From CALZFJ01 sp051878575 (GTDB lineage: Bacteria; Bacteroidota; Bacteroidia; Bacteroidales; Muribaculaceae), in assembly GCA_051878575.1 (NCBI GenBank), contig JBJEKJ010000114.1:6247-70246 (forward strand): 64,000 nt of DNA, read 5' to 3'. Each line of letters starts with the position of its first letter. The stretch's first letter is position 1. Shown one piece after another: positions 55,671-64,000 of the stretch. The translations under genes and the position numbers were made by a program. The notes under the pieces were generated by a model, which had not been told where the DNA came from, did not search any database, and saw nothing but the letters and a program-made list of their open reading frames with translations.

Positions 55671-55706
55671 GAAGTGCGCATTGGATTCAGCTCCTTTGCG
55701 CACTTC
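55671..55706. terminator. Hairpin between the M49 peptidase gene and the AlkD-like gene
   Basis: GAAGTGCGCA and TGCGCACTTC form a perfect 10-bp stem with a 16-base loop. No T-run follows on the minus strand. It lies after the peptidase stop, where a terminator is expected. Confidence 0.5.
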
Positions 55707-55738
55707 TGTTAATTAATATTATATTGTTGCTCTATGGA

Positions 55739-57760
55739 TTACTTCGTGAGAGGAGAATAGTCTCTTGAGTATCTGAGCATCTGCTCGATATAGCCTTCAC
55801 TATAGTCGATTCTCACGTCGGTAATTTTGCCGTTCTTGTCGGTTACGGCAGTATATACGGGATTCACGAAACCTTTGTATGGCGCAATGTTCAGCTTGGC
55901 GTAGCGCTCGAGAAGCTCATTGTGCATATTGGCATCGAATTTTACGCCATATTGCTCTACCAAATTCTTCCCGCTCTCATAGTCGCCTTCCGACTTTATA
56001 CGCTGTACCTCGGCAAGCAGTTGTCCAAAAAGAGTGCGGAGTTTCTCGTAGTCGTTCACTTTCACGTATGTCTTTCCGTCGCGCTTTACAAACTCTATCA
56101 CATTGTCGGCCTTTCCATTCTCGTATGCCCACTGCGCTATAATGTGGCGATTGCGCATGTGAGCCTCCTCAATGTCCTTTCCGGGCTCTATTCGGGTGAG
56201 CTGTGTCATAAGTCCGTTCATAACATATTTATAGTATTCGGCCTTATAGGTGTCGGGATTGCTGAAAATGCCAAGCTCGATGAGTTTAGGATCGGCAAGA
56301 TAATAAAGGGCGAAAAGGTCGGCGCGTGTCTCCTCAAGTGTCGAGCCGTGCTCCTTCAGAGCGTCGGGATCTACTCCCGGTAGCAACTTTCCGGAGCCGT
56401 GGCCGAGACATTCGTGCAAATCTGTGTGGAGGTTGTCGGCAATCGAGAGATATTTTTTCATCAGTTCCACCTCATAGCCTGAGAAGGCGAACTCCTCATT
56501 GAGTCCATTGCCTTCTGCCGCCTTGCTATATGCGTCGGTAATATTCTCCAATGTGACCGATTTCGACCCGTGGGCAGCGCGTATCCAGTTGGCATTGGGC
56601 AGGTTGATGCCTATGGGTGTTGCAGGATAGCAGTCGCCGGCAAGAATGGCGGCTGTGATGACTTTAGCCGATACACCTTTCACTTTGTCCTTTTTGAAAC
56701 GGGCGTCGACAGGTGAGTTGTCCTCAAACCATTGTGCATTCTCGCTGATAATTTGGGTGCGAATCGATGATTGCTTGTTCTTGAAGTTCACAAGGCTCTC
56801 CCATGATCCGGTCATTCCCATCGGGTCGCCATACGACTCGATGAATCCGTTCACGAAATCTACGTCGCTTTTTGTCTCCTCAGCCCAGAGGATTGAGTAA
56901 TCGTCGAAAGTCTTCAGGTCGCCGGTGACGTAGAATTCTATCAACTTTTCGATGTAAGCCTTCATCTGTGCGTTTTCGGCCACATTGGCGGCCTTCTTTA
57001 GCCAGAATACTATTTTCTCTATTGCCGGCGAGTAAAGTCCGCCTACCTTGTACACCTGCTCAGCGACTTGTCCGTTCACTTTCACCAAGCGTGCGTTAAG
57101 TCCATAGGAAACCGGGGTCGGGTCGTTTGGGTCTTTAAGTTTGTTGTAGAAGTCCTCGACCTCTTTCTGTGTAACGCCTTCGTAGAGGTTGTTGGCTGAT
57201 GTCAGTATCAGGTCTACTCCGTCGGCCTGGTTGACTCGCTTAGCCATTACGGTCGGGTCGAAAATAACCGCATCTATCGTCTTCAGGAATGCGTCGACAC
57301 TTTGTCCCTTGCCGAGAGGCAGATTCTTCTTGCTTACTTTTCTCACTTGCTCGTCGAAGAACTTTTGACTGAACTCTGGTGTGAATTTGTCCATCGAATA
57401 GTGATGGTGAATGCCGTTGGCAAACCACACCTGCTTCAGATATTTCTCTAATGCCTTGAACTCAGTGGAATTTTTGTCGCCTTTGAAATTGGTATATACG
57501 TTCTCAAGCGTTATTCTTATGGCAAGGTTGTATTTGCCATTCTGGTCGAAAAGGATGTCGCGTCCTTGCAGGGCGGCCTCGTTCAGATAATAGATGAGTT
57601 CCTTCTGACGAAGACTCAAATCCTCAAATCCCGGAACTTGATAGCGAAGGACCTCAATGTCGGCAAAATGGTCGACATTGTAGTTGAAATCATCTGCTGT
57701 TGCCATAAAATTGGTTGTTGCCAATGCTAATGCTGTGGCTGAAATTAGAAATCTGTTCAT
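55739..57760 (-). CDS. Dipeptidyl peptidase III-type metallopeptidase (M49)
   Basis: It is a zinc exopeptidase that releases dipeptides from the N-terminus of peptides. The 673 residues include a signal peptide (about 1-22) and the zinc motif HECLGH (449-454) with the third ligand Glu477 in EETRADLFALYYL. M49 has an HExxxH motif rather than HExxH, which is seen here. A secreted M49 enzyme is characteristic of gut Bacteroidetes. It begins 28 bases after rlmI and belongs to the dxr, rseP, rlmI unit. Confidence 0.94.
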   Translation of the reverse strand: MNRFLISATALALATTNFMATADDFNYNVDHFADIEVLRYQVPGFEDLSLRQKELIYYLNEAALQGRDILFDQNGKYNLAIRITLENVYTNFKGDKNSTEFKALEKYLKQVWFANGIHHHYSMDKFTPEFSQKFFDEQVRKVSKKNLPLGKGQSVDAFLKTIDAVIFDPTVMAKRVNQADGVDLILTSANNLYEGVTQKEVEDFYNKLKDPNDPTPVSYGLNARLVKVNGQVAEQVYKVGGLYSPAIEKIVFWLKKAANVAENAQMKAYIEKLIEFYVTGDLKTFDDYSILWAEETKSDVDFVNGFIESYGDPMGMTGSWESLVNFKNKQSSIRTQIISENAQWFEDNSPVDARFKKDKVKGVSAKVITAAILAGDCYPATPIGINLPNANWIRAAHGSKSVTLENITDAYSKAAEGNGLNEEFAFSGYEVELMKKYLSIADNLHTDLHECLGHGSGKLLPGVDPDALKEHGSTLEETRADLFALYYLADPKLIELGIFSNPDTYKAEYYKYVMNGLMTQLTRIEPGKDIEEAHMRNRHIIAQWAYENGKADNVIEFVKRDGKTYVKVNDYEKLRTLFGQLLAEVQRIKSEGDYESGKNLVEQYGVKFDANMHNELLERYAKLNIAPYKGFVNPVYTAVTDKNGKITDVRIDYSEGYIEQMLRYSRDYSPLTK

Positions 57761-57788
57761 ATTTTATGTCTCAAAAAATTATTCGTCG

Positions 57789-58973
57789 TTATTCCACATA
57801 TAAGACTAACCCTTTAAGATACTCTCCTTCAGGGTGATAGATGTTGATTGGATGGTCGGCGGGTTGGGTGAGCTGATGTAGTATCCTCACCTTGCGTCGG
57901 GCTGAGGCTGCCGCACTGAACACTGCCAACCGGAATTGCTCTTTCGACACTGCCTGTGAGCATGAGAAGGTGAACAGCACGCCACCTTTGGCTATTTTCT
58001 CGAATGCGCGTGCATTGAGCTTGCGATAGCCGATGAGGGCATTCTTGAGCGCACTTTTGTGCTTGGCAAATGCCGGTGGGTCGAGGATTATCAGATCATA
58101 GTCGTCGTGGCCGATGCCTGCGAGAAACTTGAAAGCGTCTTCGGCAAATGCCTTGTGTCTGGAATCGTCGCCAAAGTTGAGCTCAACGTTGCTGTTGGTT
58201 AATTGAATGGCTTTCTCGGAGCTGTCGACCGAGTGTACGAGTTTTGCTCCGCCTCGCATGGCGTAGAATGAGAATCCACCGGTGTAGCAAAACATATTGA
58301 GCACTTTCCTCCCCGAAGCATATCGCTCAAGCAGGCTGCGATTGTCGCGCTGGTCGACGAAAAAACCTGTCTTTTGGCCTTTTAGCCAATCGACGTGGAA
58401 TTTGAGCCCGTTCTCAGTGGCGATATTTGTGTCGTATTCACCCACGATATAGCCATTTTGCGCGTCGAGCTGTGCCTTATAGGGAAGCGTGGTCTCTGAT
58501 TTGTAGTACACGTTACGCACCACATTGCCGGGCAGTCGTGTCAGTGCGGCGGCTATGGTGTTGCGGGCAAAATGCATTCCGGGAGAATGTGCCTGCAAAA
58601 CGGCCGTAGTACCATATATGTCAACTACAAGGCCCGGTAGGAAATCGCCTTCGCCATGAACCAGTCTGAATGCATTGTTGTCGCTGCGTAGCAGGTCGAG
58701 ACTCTTTCTCACCTCAAGGGCTGCATAAAGTCGCTCGAAATAGAAGTCATCGTCGATTGCCCTGTCGCCCCATGTGAGTATGCGCACTGCTATGCTTCCT
58801 ATTTGGAAATGTCCGTTGCCAATCAGTTTCCCCTCGTGAGAGTAGACTGATACTGCATCACCCTCTTCGATGCTCTCGTCCATTCTATCTATGGCTCCAG
58901 AGAACACCCAGGGATGAAATCTCATGAGCGACTCTTCCTTGCCTCTGCGTAATATTACTTTTTTGTACTCCAT
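57789..58973 (-). CDS. rlmI: RlmI-type 23S rRNA (cytosine-C5) methyltransferase
   Basis: It methylates a cytosine in 23S rRNA with SAM. The 394 residues begin with a PUA domain (about 1-75, KKVILRRGKEESLMRFHPWVFSGAI). The Rossmann methyltransferase domain has the SAM loop VLNMFCYTGGFS and the catalytic LIILDPPAF motif, plus FTFSCSQ. The length matches RlmI. It starts 20 bases after the rseP stop in a tight operon. The target base is inferred from family membership. Confidence 0.92.
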   Translation of the reverse strand: MEYKKVILRRGKEESLMRFHPWVFSGAIDRMDESIEEGDAVSVYSHEGKLIGNGHFQIGSIAVRILTWGDRAIDDDFYFERLYAALEVRKSLDLLRSDNNAFRLVHGEGDFLPGLVVDIYGTTAVLQAHSPGMHFARNTIAAALTRLPGNVVRNVYYKSETTLPYKAQLDAQNGYIVGEYDTNIATENGLKFHVDWLKGQKTGFFVDQRDNRSLLERYASGRKVLNMFCYTGGFSFYAMRGGAKLVHSVDSSEKAIQLTNSNVELNFGDDSRHKAFAEDAFKFLAGIGHDDYDLIILDPPAFAKHKSALKNALIGYRKLNARAFEKIAKGGVLFTFSCSQAVSKEQFRLAVFSAAASARRKVRILHQLTQPADHPINIYHPEGEYLKGLVLYVE

Positions 58974-58993
58974 GTCTTGTAGGGTGTGTCGGT

Positions 58994-60367
58994 TTATTTG
59001 AAGAAGAAGCGGTAAATGTCGTTGCCGTTGGCAAAGAGCAGAAGGGCAAATAGGAATGCCATTCCTGCCATTTGCGCATATTCGAGGAATTTCTCACTTG
59101 GCTGACGTCGTGTGATAATCTCATAGAGGAGGAACAGGACATGTCCGCCGTCGAGTGCCGGAATGGGAAGATTGTTCATGAATGCGAGGATTACCGACAG
59201 GAATGCCGTTATCGACCAGAATTGTTCCCAATTCCATGTTTCGGGGAAGATGTTCCCTATGGCTCCGAAGCCGCCGAGATTCTTTGCTCCCTCGGAGGTG
59301 AACACGTATTTCATTTGGCTGACGTAGCTCGTGAGCTTCTCCACGCCGAGCTCTATACCTCGCGGAATCGATGCAAGAATGGAGTAGTCGTGCGTGATGG
59401 TGGCGTAGATGTCGGTGAGCGGAGTCAGCATGATGCCTATTTTGCCCGCGCCATCCACCTCAACGCTCGATTCGGCGTGTGTGCCATTGCGCATATACCC
59501 TATTCTCACGTTTTTACCTGCATTCTTATCAAGCTCTGCTTTAAATATGTCGAATGTAAGTGTCGGCACATCGTTTATGCTCACAATGCTGTCGTGCTTG
59601 GAGAGGCCTGCCTTTGCTGCTCCCATTCCGGGTTGGATGTCCGATACGACTACCGGCAGCCTGTAGGCCATGAACATGGTACCCTCCTCTGCCTCCTTAT
59701 TGGCGGTGAAGATAAAACCGTCGGGTATGTTGATGCTCACGGTGTCCTTTTTGTTGCGAAGCACGGTCACCACTTTTGAGTCGAGCATCTTCATAAGCTC
59801 GTCGCCATTGTACGACTCGAGTTCCTTGCCATCGGCAAGCAGGGGGATGTCGCCATCGATGAAACCGATTTTGTGGGCTGATTCGCAATACATCATGCCC
59901 TCAGTGGCATTGCGGAATGGAATGTACTTCTCTCCCCACGTGTAGATAATGCCCGCATAAATCACAATGGCAAGAATGAAATTGAACAGCACGCCGCCAA
60001 TCATGATGAGAAGTCGCTGCCAGGCTGGCTTTGAGCGGAATTCCCATGGCTTTGCGGGCTGTTTCATCTGCTCCTTATCCATCGACTCGTCAATCATACC
60101 CGCGATTTTGCAATATCCGCCAAGTGGCAACCATCCGATTCCATACTCTGTGTCGCGCCACGTCATCTTCTCCTCCTCACCCTCTTTGGGAGCCTTTTTC
60201 TTGGGCTTATATTTGTATATGGTGAACCAGGGATTGAAAAAAAGATAGAATTTCTCTACTTTCACGTTAAAAATTCGTGAAAACAGATAGTGTCCGAACT
60301 CATGTATCAGTACGAGTAAGGCAAATGCGGCGATAAGTTGCAATGCCTTCATCAAAAATGTCTCCAT
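58994..60367 (-). CDS. rseP: RIP site-2 metalloprotease RseP
   Basis: It cuts transmembrane substrates inside the membrane, for example anti-sigma factors and signal peptides. The 457 residues carry the zinc site His22-Glu23-Phe-Gly-His26 in the first transmembrane segment, one or two PDZ domains (about 130-320), and the second active-site motif NNLPIPALDGGH near 400. Met6 is an alternative start. It is the second gene after dxr, a conserved arrangement in Bacteroidetes and many other bacteria. Confidence 0.95.
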   Translation of the reverse strand: METFLMKALQLIAAFALLVLIHEFGHYLFSRIFNVKVEKFYLFFNPWFTIYKYKPKKKAPKEGEEEKMTWRDTEYGIGWLPLGGYCKIAGMIDESMDKEQMKQPAKPWEFRSKPAWQRLLIMIGGVLFNFILAIVIYAGIIYTWGEKYIPFRNATEGMMYCESAHKIGFIDGDIPLLADGKELESYNGDELMKMLDSKVVTVLRNKKDTVSINIPDGFIFTANKEAEEGTMFMAYRLPVVVSDIQPGMGAAKAGLSKHDSIVSINDVPTLTFDIFKAELDKNAGKNVRIGYMRNGTHAESSVEVDGAGKIGIMLTPLTDIYATITHDYSILASIPRGIELGVEKLTSYVSQMKYVFTSEGAKNLGGFGAIGNIFPETWNWEQFWSITAFLSVILAFMNNLPIPALDGGHVLFLLYEIITRRQPSEKFLEYAQMAGMAFLFALLLFANGNDIYRFFFK

Positions 60368-60389
60368 TTACTTAATATGAATTATGTTT

Positions 60390-61547
60390 TTATAAATTGT
60401 TTTGCGCATATTCGCGTGTTAACCTGTTTGTTGTCACATAGTCGTCGTATGTCGGCTTTGGAATGTATTCGGCATGTTCTATGGCGTTCTCGGCTATGCG
60501 AGGAATATCCCTAAATCCGATTTGGTCGTTGAGAAATGCCGCTACGGCTATCTCATTGGCTGCATTGAGCACGCACGGGATGTTTCCTCCACGGCGAATG
60601 GCCTCGTAGGCTATGCCAAGCATCGGGAATTTCTCAAAGTCGGGATGCTCGAAAGTCAGGTTGGCGTAATCCTCGACTCTGAGCTTCCGGCAGTCGGATT
60701 TCAGTCTTCGGTCGGGCAGGCCGAGCGCATAGCGGATGGGCAGGTGCATGTCGGGCAACCCAAGTTGGGCTTTCACCGAGCCGTCGACAAATTCAACCAT
60801 CGAGTGGACTATCGATTGAGGGTGTACCACAACCTCTATTCTATCGGCATCGACTCCAAAGAGCCATTTAGCTTCCATAACCTCAAATCCCTTGTTCATC
60901 ATTGATGCCGAGTCGATTGTTATTTTGGCTCCCATGCTCCAATTTGGATGACGCAAAGCGTCGGTTTTCGTTACTTTTGCCAAGTCCTCCTTGTCCCATG
61001 TGCGGAATGGACCGCCAGATGCGGTGAGTATCAGCTTGTTGACGGCACTATGGCTCTCCCCTACTATGCATTGATATATTGCCCCATGCTCTGAGTCGAC
61101 GGGAAAAAGGCGCGATGGCGACGATTTAAGAAGCTCGGTAATAAGCTCTCCGGCCACTACTAATGTCTCCTTGTTGGCGAGTGCTATATCCTTTCCTGCC
61201 TTTATGGCTCGAATGGTGGGTTCCAGCCCGCTGTAGCCAACCATCGCAGTAACTACGACGTCGATCTCATCGGCTGTGACTGCATCGGCAATAGCTTCGC
61301 TGCCACAGCCTACTGTGATGCCGGTACCTGCCAAAGCGTCTTTCAGCTTTTGGTAGAAACGGCTGTCGGAGATTATCGCATGTTTTGGGGAGTATTTTAA
61401 TGCCTGCTCGATAAGTAAGTCGACACTTGTATTGGCGGTCAAAAGATAAGGTGCGAACAAATCGGGATATTCCGATAAAATATCCAAAGTCTGCCTCCCG
61501 ATTGAGCCTGTGCTGCCTAATATGGCAATCTGTTTCTTATTATCCAC
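60390..61547 (-). CDS. dxr: 1-deoxy-D-xylulose 5-phosphate reductoisomerase
   Basis: It is the second step of the MEP isoprenoid pathway, turning DXP into MEP with NADPH. The 385 residues show the NADPH loop GSTGSIG (11-17), the metal-binding PVDSEHGAI motif, the GGPFR and PNWSMGAKITIDSASMMNKG stretches, and C-terminal helices. It is cytoplasmic. It is the first gene of the dxr, rseP, rlmI, M49 unit. A TAAATTTG element at 61660-61667 could be its -7 box but is far upstream and lacks a -33 partner. Confidence 0.97.
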   Translation of the reverse strand: MDNKKQIAILGSTGSIGRQTLDILSEYPDLFAPYLLTANTSVDLLIEQALKYSPKHAIISDSRFYQKLKDALAGTGITVGCGSEAIADAVTADEIDVVVTAMVGYSGLEPTIRAIKAGKDIALANKETLVVAGELITELLKSSPSRLFPVDSEHGAIYQCIVGESHSAVNKLILTASGGPFRTWDKEDLAKVTKTDALRHPNWSMGAKITIDSASMMNKGFEVMEAKWLFGVDADRIEVVVHPQSIVHSMVEFVDGSVKAQLGLPDMHLPIRYALGLPDRRLKSDCRKLRVEDYANLTFEHPDFEKFPMLGIAYEAIRRGGNIPCVLNAANEIAVAAFLNDQIGFRDIPRIAENAIEHAEYIPKPTYDDYVTTNRLTREYAQNNL

Positions 61548-61753
61548 CGGTTGATGTTTTTTCTGAATTCTTTTGTAATAATAATTATATCAAGCTATTA
61601 GTGCCAATGCACATTAAGCGTAATGTCAATAGGCACCTTGTTGAGTATATATCAAATTACAAATTTACAAGATTATTCCCATTTATGGCTATTATGTGAT
61701 AAAAATTTGATTTATTTAGCACTTGTTGTGCCGTGTGTTGTGCCGTGGAAGCT

Positions 61754-62755
61754 CTATCGTCGGCATATCCACGACTCCGCAAACTCCTGACGTATCTCTT
61801 TCTGAATGTCAAGCAGCGTCTCATAGCTGTCGTCGGTAGCGGCATATACTCGATAGCGGCTGTCGGCCTTGTAGATTCTAAGCTCGATGCCCTTGTGGTA
61901 GCTGACGAATTTCTCAGCCTCTCTCATTGAGCTTCCCGAAGCTACGATGAGGCAGAATCGCCCGTCGTTAAAGCGTGATGCTGCCGACTCGCCTATAACG
62001 CCTGTCGGGGCTGTATCGGATGTGTCTTCATGCCTCTCAGGTTTTACTGCAAATGCCGAATCTTGCCCGCTTTCCTCCTGTCGCTCATTATGCAGCGACA
62101 CGCAATCGGAGCTCTTAATCTTAAAGGAGTCGTTAAGCCCTGCATAGTCGGGGGTGGTGTTTACCGATAAGGGTGTAGTAAGCACGAATGTGAGGATAAA
62201 CAGCACTATAACTGATGCTGCAATGCGCATAAACTCCTTGTTGATGCGCGGCAACCATCTCACATTGTCGGCCTCGGCACTATCGAGCGGCTCATTTGCC
62301 TCTGCGGTCTCTGCGGTTTCCATTCTCTCGGCCGAAATCTCGCTTAGCGACTTCATTCTGAATGGCTGTAGCCCGAATAATCCACTTGCCGATGATTGCT
62401 GCTCAAATGGCGAGAACTGCAATCCGCCGTCCTCGTTCTTGCTAAATAGCCCTATGCGGCCTATTGCGAGCTCGCCACTCACTTCCACTTGACGCCTGAA
62501 TGCCATAACGGCACTCTTTATCTCGTCGGTGGCTGCGCTATATGAGCATTTATTTTGGCGCATAATTGAGTTCTCAAGCATTCCATCACTGAATGTCAGG
62601 GCGCCATTGAATCCATAGCGACGCATCGGGGGCACAAATCTATGCTCCTCCCGTAGTGCCGAAGTGCGCTGAGCGATGAATGCTCCCCATCCGGGAAGAA
62701 TCACGCAATCATGCTCGCGCAGCAAGTATTCAATGTGGTCAACTATGGAATTCAT
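61754..62755 (-). CDS. HU-like domain, transmembrane segment and SPOR domain protein
   Basis: It has 333 residues. The N-terminus (about 1-120) resembles the HU-CCDC81 domains of Bacteroidetes (VILPGWGAFIAQR, FNGALTFSDGMLENSIM). A hydrophobic segment near 177-194 crosses the inner membrane. The rest is a disordered linker and a SPOR peptidoglycan-binding domain (about 262-333). SPOR domains bind denuded glycan strands at division sites. So a DNA-binding-like domain faces the cytoplasm while SPOR faces the periplasm. The start at 62755 lies only 5 bases after a promoter, implying a leaderless mRNA. Confidence 0.82.
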   Translation of the reverse strand: MNSIVDHIEYLLREHDCVILPGWGAFIAQRTSALREEHRFVPPMRRYGFNGALTFSDGMLENSIMRQNKCSYSAATDEIKSAVMAFRRQVEVSGELAIGRIGLFSKNEDGGLQFSPFEQQSSASGLFGLQPFRMKSLSEISAERMETAETAEANEPLDSAEADNVRWLPRINKEFMRIAASVIVLFILTFVLTTPLSVNTTPDYAGLNDSFKIKSSDCVSLHNERQEESGQDSAFAVKPERHEDTSDTAPTGVIGESAASRFNDGRFCLIVASGSSMREAEKFVSYHKGIELRIYKADSRYRVYAATDDSYETLLDIQKEIRQEFAESWICRR

Positions 62756-62759
62756 ACCA

Positions 62760-62790
62760 CAAATATAGTGAAAAAATGTCACACGGGCAA
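62760..62790 (-). promoter_or_regulatory. Promoter of the HU/SPOR gene
   Basis: TTG (62790-62788), 20 bases, TATATTTG (62767-62760) on the minus strand is a full consensus. The start codon is at 62755, so transcription would begin at or next to the ATG. Confidence 0.7.
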
Positions 62791-62809
62791 GTTTGTGAAT
62801 CTGAAAAAT

Positions 62810-63622
62810 CTATTGTTGCAGAAACTTTTTTATCTCATCCTTGCCAATACCATATTTCTCAGCCATTTCCAAATCTTGCCTTAATGCCATCTCGTCGTAT
62901 CTCAATTTGTCCAAACGTGCTTTGAGCATATATAAAGCTCCGTTCTGGCTGTTGATCTCAAGTGCTGTGCGTATGTCTTTCTCGGCGTTGTTGAGCTGTT
63001 TCATTGCCAAGTAGCACTCGGCCCGGTTTATATAGGCGTCGATGGTTGGACGCGCTTTGATTATCTTGCTGAAGCCATCGACGGCCTGCGAATGGTTGCC
63101 CTTCACCATGTCGAGGACGGCATATCCATTGATGGCATAGAATGATTTTGGACTTATTGCCTTGATGCGGCTCAAATCGTCCTCACATGTTCCGAGCTTT
63201 TTCTTGCCCATTGCAATCATGGCATGGTTGTAAAGCGACTCAAGGTCCTTGTTGTCGAGCGATATAACCTTTTCGTAGTCGCGGTAAGCAAGGTCCACGC
63301 TGTCGATTTCAAGATAGAGCGAGGCGCGGTTTTTTAGCAATGTGACGGCATTGGGCGTCATATATAGCGCTATTGAGTAGTTTCTCACGGCGTCGGCTGT
63401 TTTCCCGAGGTAGCGCTGTATTGTAGCGAGATTGGAGAGTAGCAATGAGTTGTTGCTATTGTCGGGTTCTGATTCCAATGCCTTTTTGGTGAAAAACTCA
63501 GCTTTTTCCCAATCGTGTGAGCCTATATAGTGTTCCGCCGAATCGACAAAGGCATAATACGTCTGGGCATTCCCGGCAACGCAGGTGATGTATAATGCAC
63601 ACAATAGAAAAAATCTTCTCAT
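62810..63622 (-). CDS. Secreted TPR-repeat protein
   Basis: It has 270 residues from Met at 63622, with a signal peptide (about 1-20, ending NAQ) and five or six tetratricopeptide repeats (for example AFVDSAEHYIGSHDWEKAEF and AVRNYSIALYMTPNA). It is likely periplasmic and mediates protein contacts. The HU/SPOR gene follows 54 bases later but has its own promoter. Function is unknown. Confidence 0.85.
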   Translation of the reverse strand: MRRFFLLCALYITCVAGNAQTYYAFVDSAEHYIGSHDWEKAEFFTKKALESEPDNSNNSLLLSNLATIQRYLGKTADAVRNYSIALYMTPNAVTLLKNRASLYLEIDSVDLAYRDYEKVISLDNKDLESLYNHAMIAMGKKKLGTCEDDLSRIKAISPKSFYAINGYAVLDMVKGNHSQAVDGFSKIIKARPTIDAYINRAECYLAMKQLNNAEKDIRTALEINSQNGALYMLKARLDKLRYDEMALRQDLEMAEKYGIGKDEIKKFLQQ

Positions 63623-63647
63623 AATGTAAAAAAACAAAAATCACGCA

Positions 63648-63655
63648 CAAAAGTA
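63648..63655 (-). promoter_or_regulatory. -7 element of the 62810 TPR gene
   Basis: TACTTTTG on the minus strand fits TAnnTTTG, 25 bases before the start. A -33 partner was not found. Confidence 0.4.
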
Positions 63656-63676
63656 GCTACAATTCGTCGGTTTTCG

Positions 63677-63707
63677 TTGCACCATTCTTGATATTTAGCT
63701 AATTTTG
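63677..63707 (+). promoter_or_regulatory. Promoter of the clostripain-like gene
   Basis: TTG (63677-63679), 20 bases, TAATTTTG (63700-63707) matches the consensus, 26 bases before the ATG at 63734. Confidence 0.65.
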
Positions 63708-63733
63708 TGTTTTATTATTTGGATAATGAAGAT

Positions 63734-64000
63734 ATGAGGCTGCTTTTGAGATTATTTTTAGCAATTGCGCTTGTGGCTGTGTCGGCATCCTGCGGGAAGA
63801 GTGACGAGCCTGAGCCAACACCCGCTCCAAATTGTCGGCGCACCATATTGGTGTATATGGTGGCCACAAATTCTTTGGGGTCCTATGGATACGACAAGCT
63901 CGACATTGCCGAGATGAAGGAGGCAATGAGCGAGTATGCCGACGGCGATTGCCGCCTGCTTGTGTACCGTACGGTATACAACGATTCCCCTAAGCTGTTT
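63734..64000 (+). CDS. Clostripain-related lipoprotein, N-terminal 89 residues (partial)
   Basis: The frame runs off the right edge. It has a lipoprotein signal ending in SASC (Cys20), an acidic and proline-rich linker (KSDEPEPTPAPN), and then RTILVYMVATNSLGSYG, which matches the first beta strand of clostripain-like C11 cysteine peptidases in Bacteroidales. The catalytic His and Cys are outside the window, so activity cannot be judged. Confidence 0.75.
   Translation, partial: MRLLLRLFLAIALVAVSASCGKSDEPEPTPAPNCRRTILVYMVATNSLGSYGYDKLDIAEMKEAMSEYADGDCRLLVYRTVYNDSPKLF

Overview
The window looks like a chromosomal segment of a gut Bacteroidales bacterium, most likely near the Muribaculaceae. This is inferred from a SusC/SusD pair with a hybrid two-component regulator, DUF3332, META and HU/SPOR proteins, promoters of the Bacteroidetes type (TTG or TTTG, 19-21 bases, then TAnnTTTG), scarce Shine-Dalgarno sequences and roughly balanced GC. 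I see no insertion sequence, prophage, CRISPR array or rRNA. Fifty protein genes, two of them cut by the window edges, and one tRNA are annotated.

Region 1 (1-19.4 kb) is a polysaccharide utilization locus on the minus strand, probably for beta-1,4-galactan of pectin. In transcription order it has a hybrid two-component sensor, a clan A-like hydrolase resembling GH147, SusC, SusD, a SusE-like binding lipoprotein, a GH53 endo-galactanase lipoprotein and a GH2 beta-galactosidase. It is followed by galK, galM and a sugar nucleotidyltransferase, with no galT in view. A promoter and a 21-bp-spaced direct repeat lie directly before the first hydrolase, where an AraC-type activator would be expected to bind.

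Region 2 (19.5-27.8 kb) carries a Pif1-like helicase with a TPR tail, a DEDDy exonuclease, a small membrane protein, an orphan ECF sigma factor divergent from a small unknown protein, an acyltransferase, a nitrilase-family amidase, an RlhA-like U32 protein, and a MetA whose residue 111 is Glu, the acetyl-CoA type.

Region 3 (27.8-38 kb) is housekeeping: recQ, a TrmH-family methyltransferase and radA as one unit; clpP and clpX; tig; and umuD-umuC. The 317-base gap between radA and metA holds nested inverted repeats that look like a structured RNA, plus a terminator and the metA promoter.

Region 4 (38-46 kb) has cdsA, purM, a lytic transglycosylase, a DUF3332 lipoprotein, a large TPR protein, a double-META lipoprotein, yraN, and tRNA-Glu(CUC). 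The last two have overlapping, face-to-face promoters.

Region 5 (46-64 kb) has mutS2, small membrane proteins, a C45-type Ntn hydrolase, a thioesterase, dprA, a GH3 glucosidase, an AlkD-like protein, the dxr-rseP-rlmI-M49 peptidase unit, an HU/SPOR membrane protein, a TPR protein and the start of a clostripain-like lipoprotein.

No clearly novel defence or mobile system is visible. The most intriguing items are the structured RNA candidate at 27.95-28.13 kb, the candidate HTCS operator, the GH147-like first enzyme, the symmetric promoter at 45.9 kb, and several predicted leaderless mRNAs.
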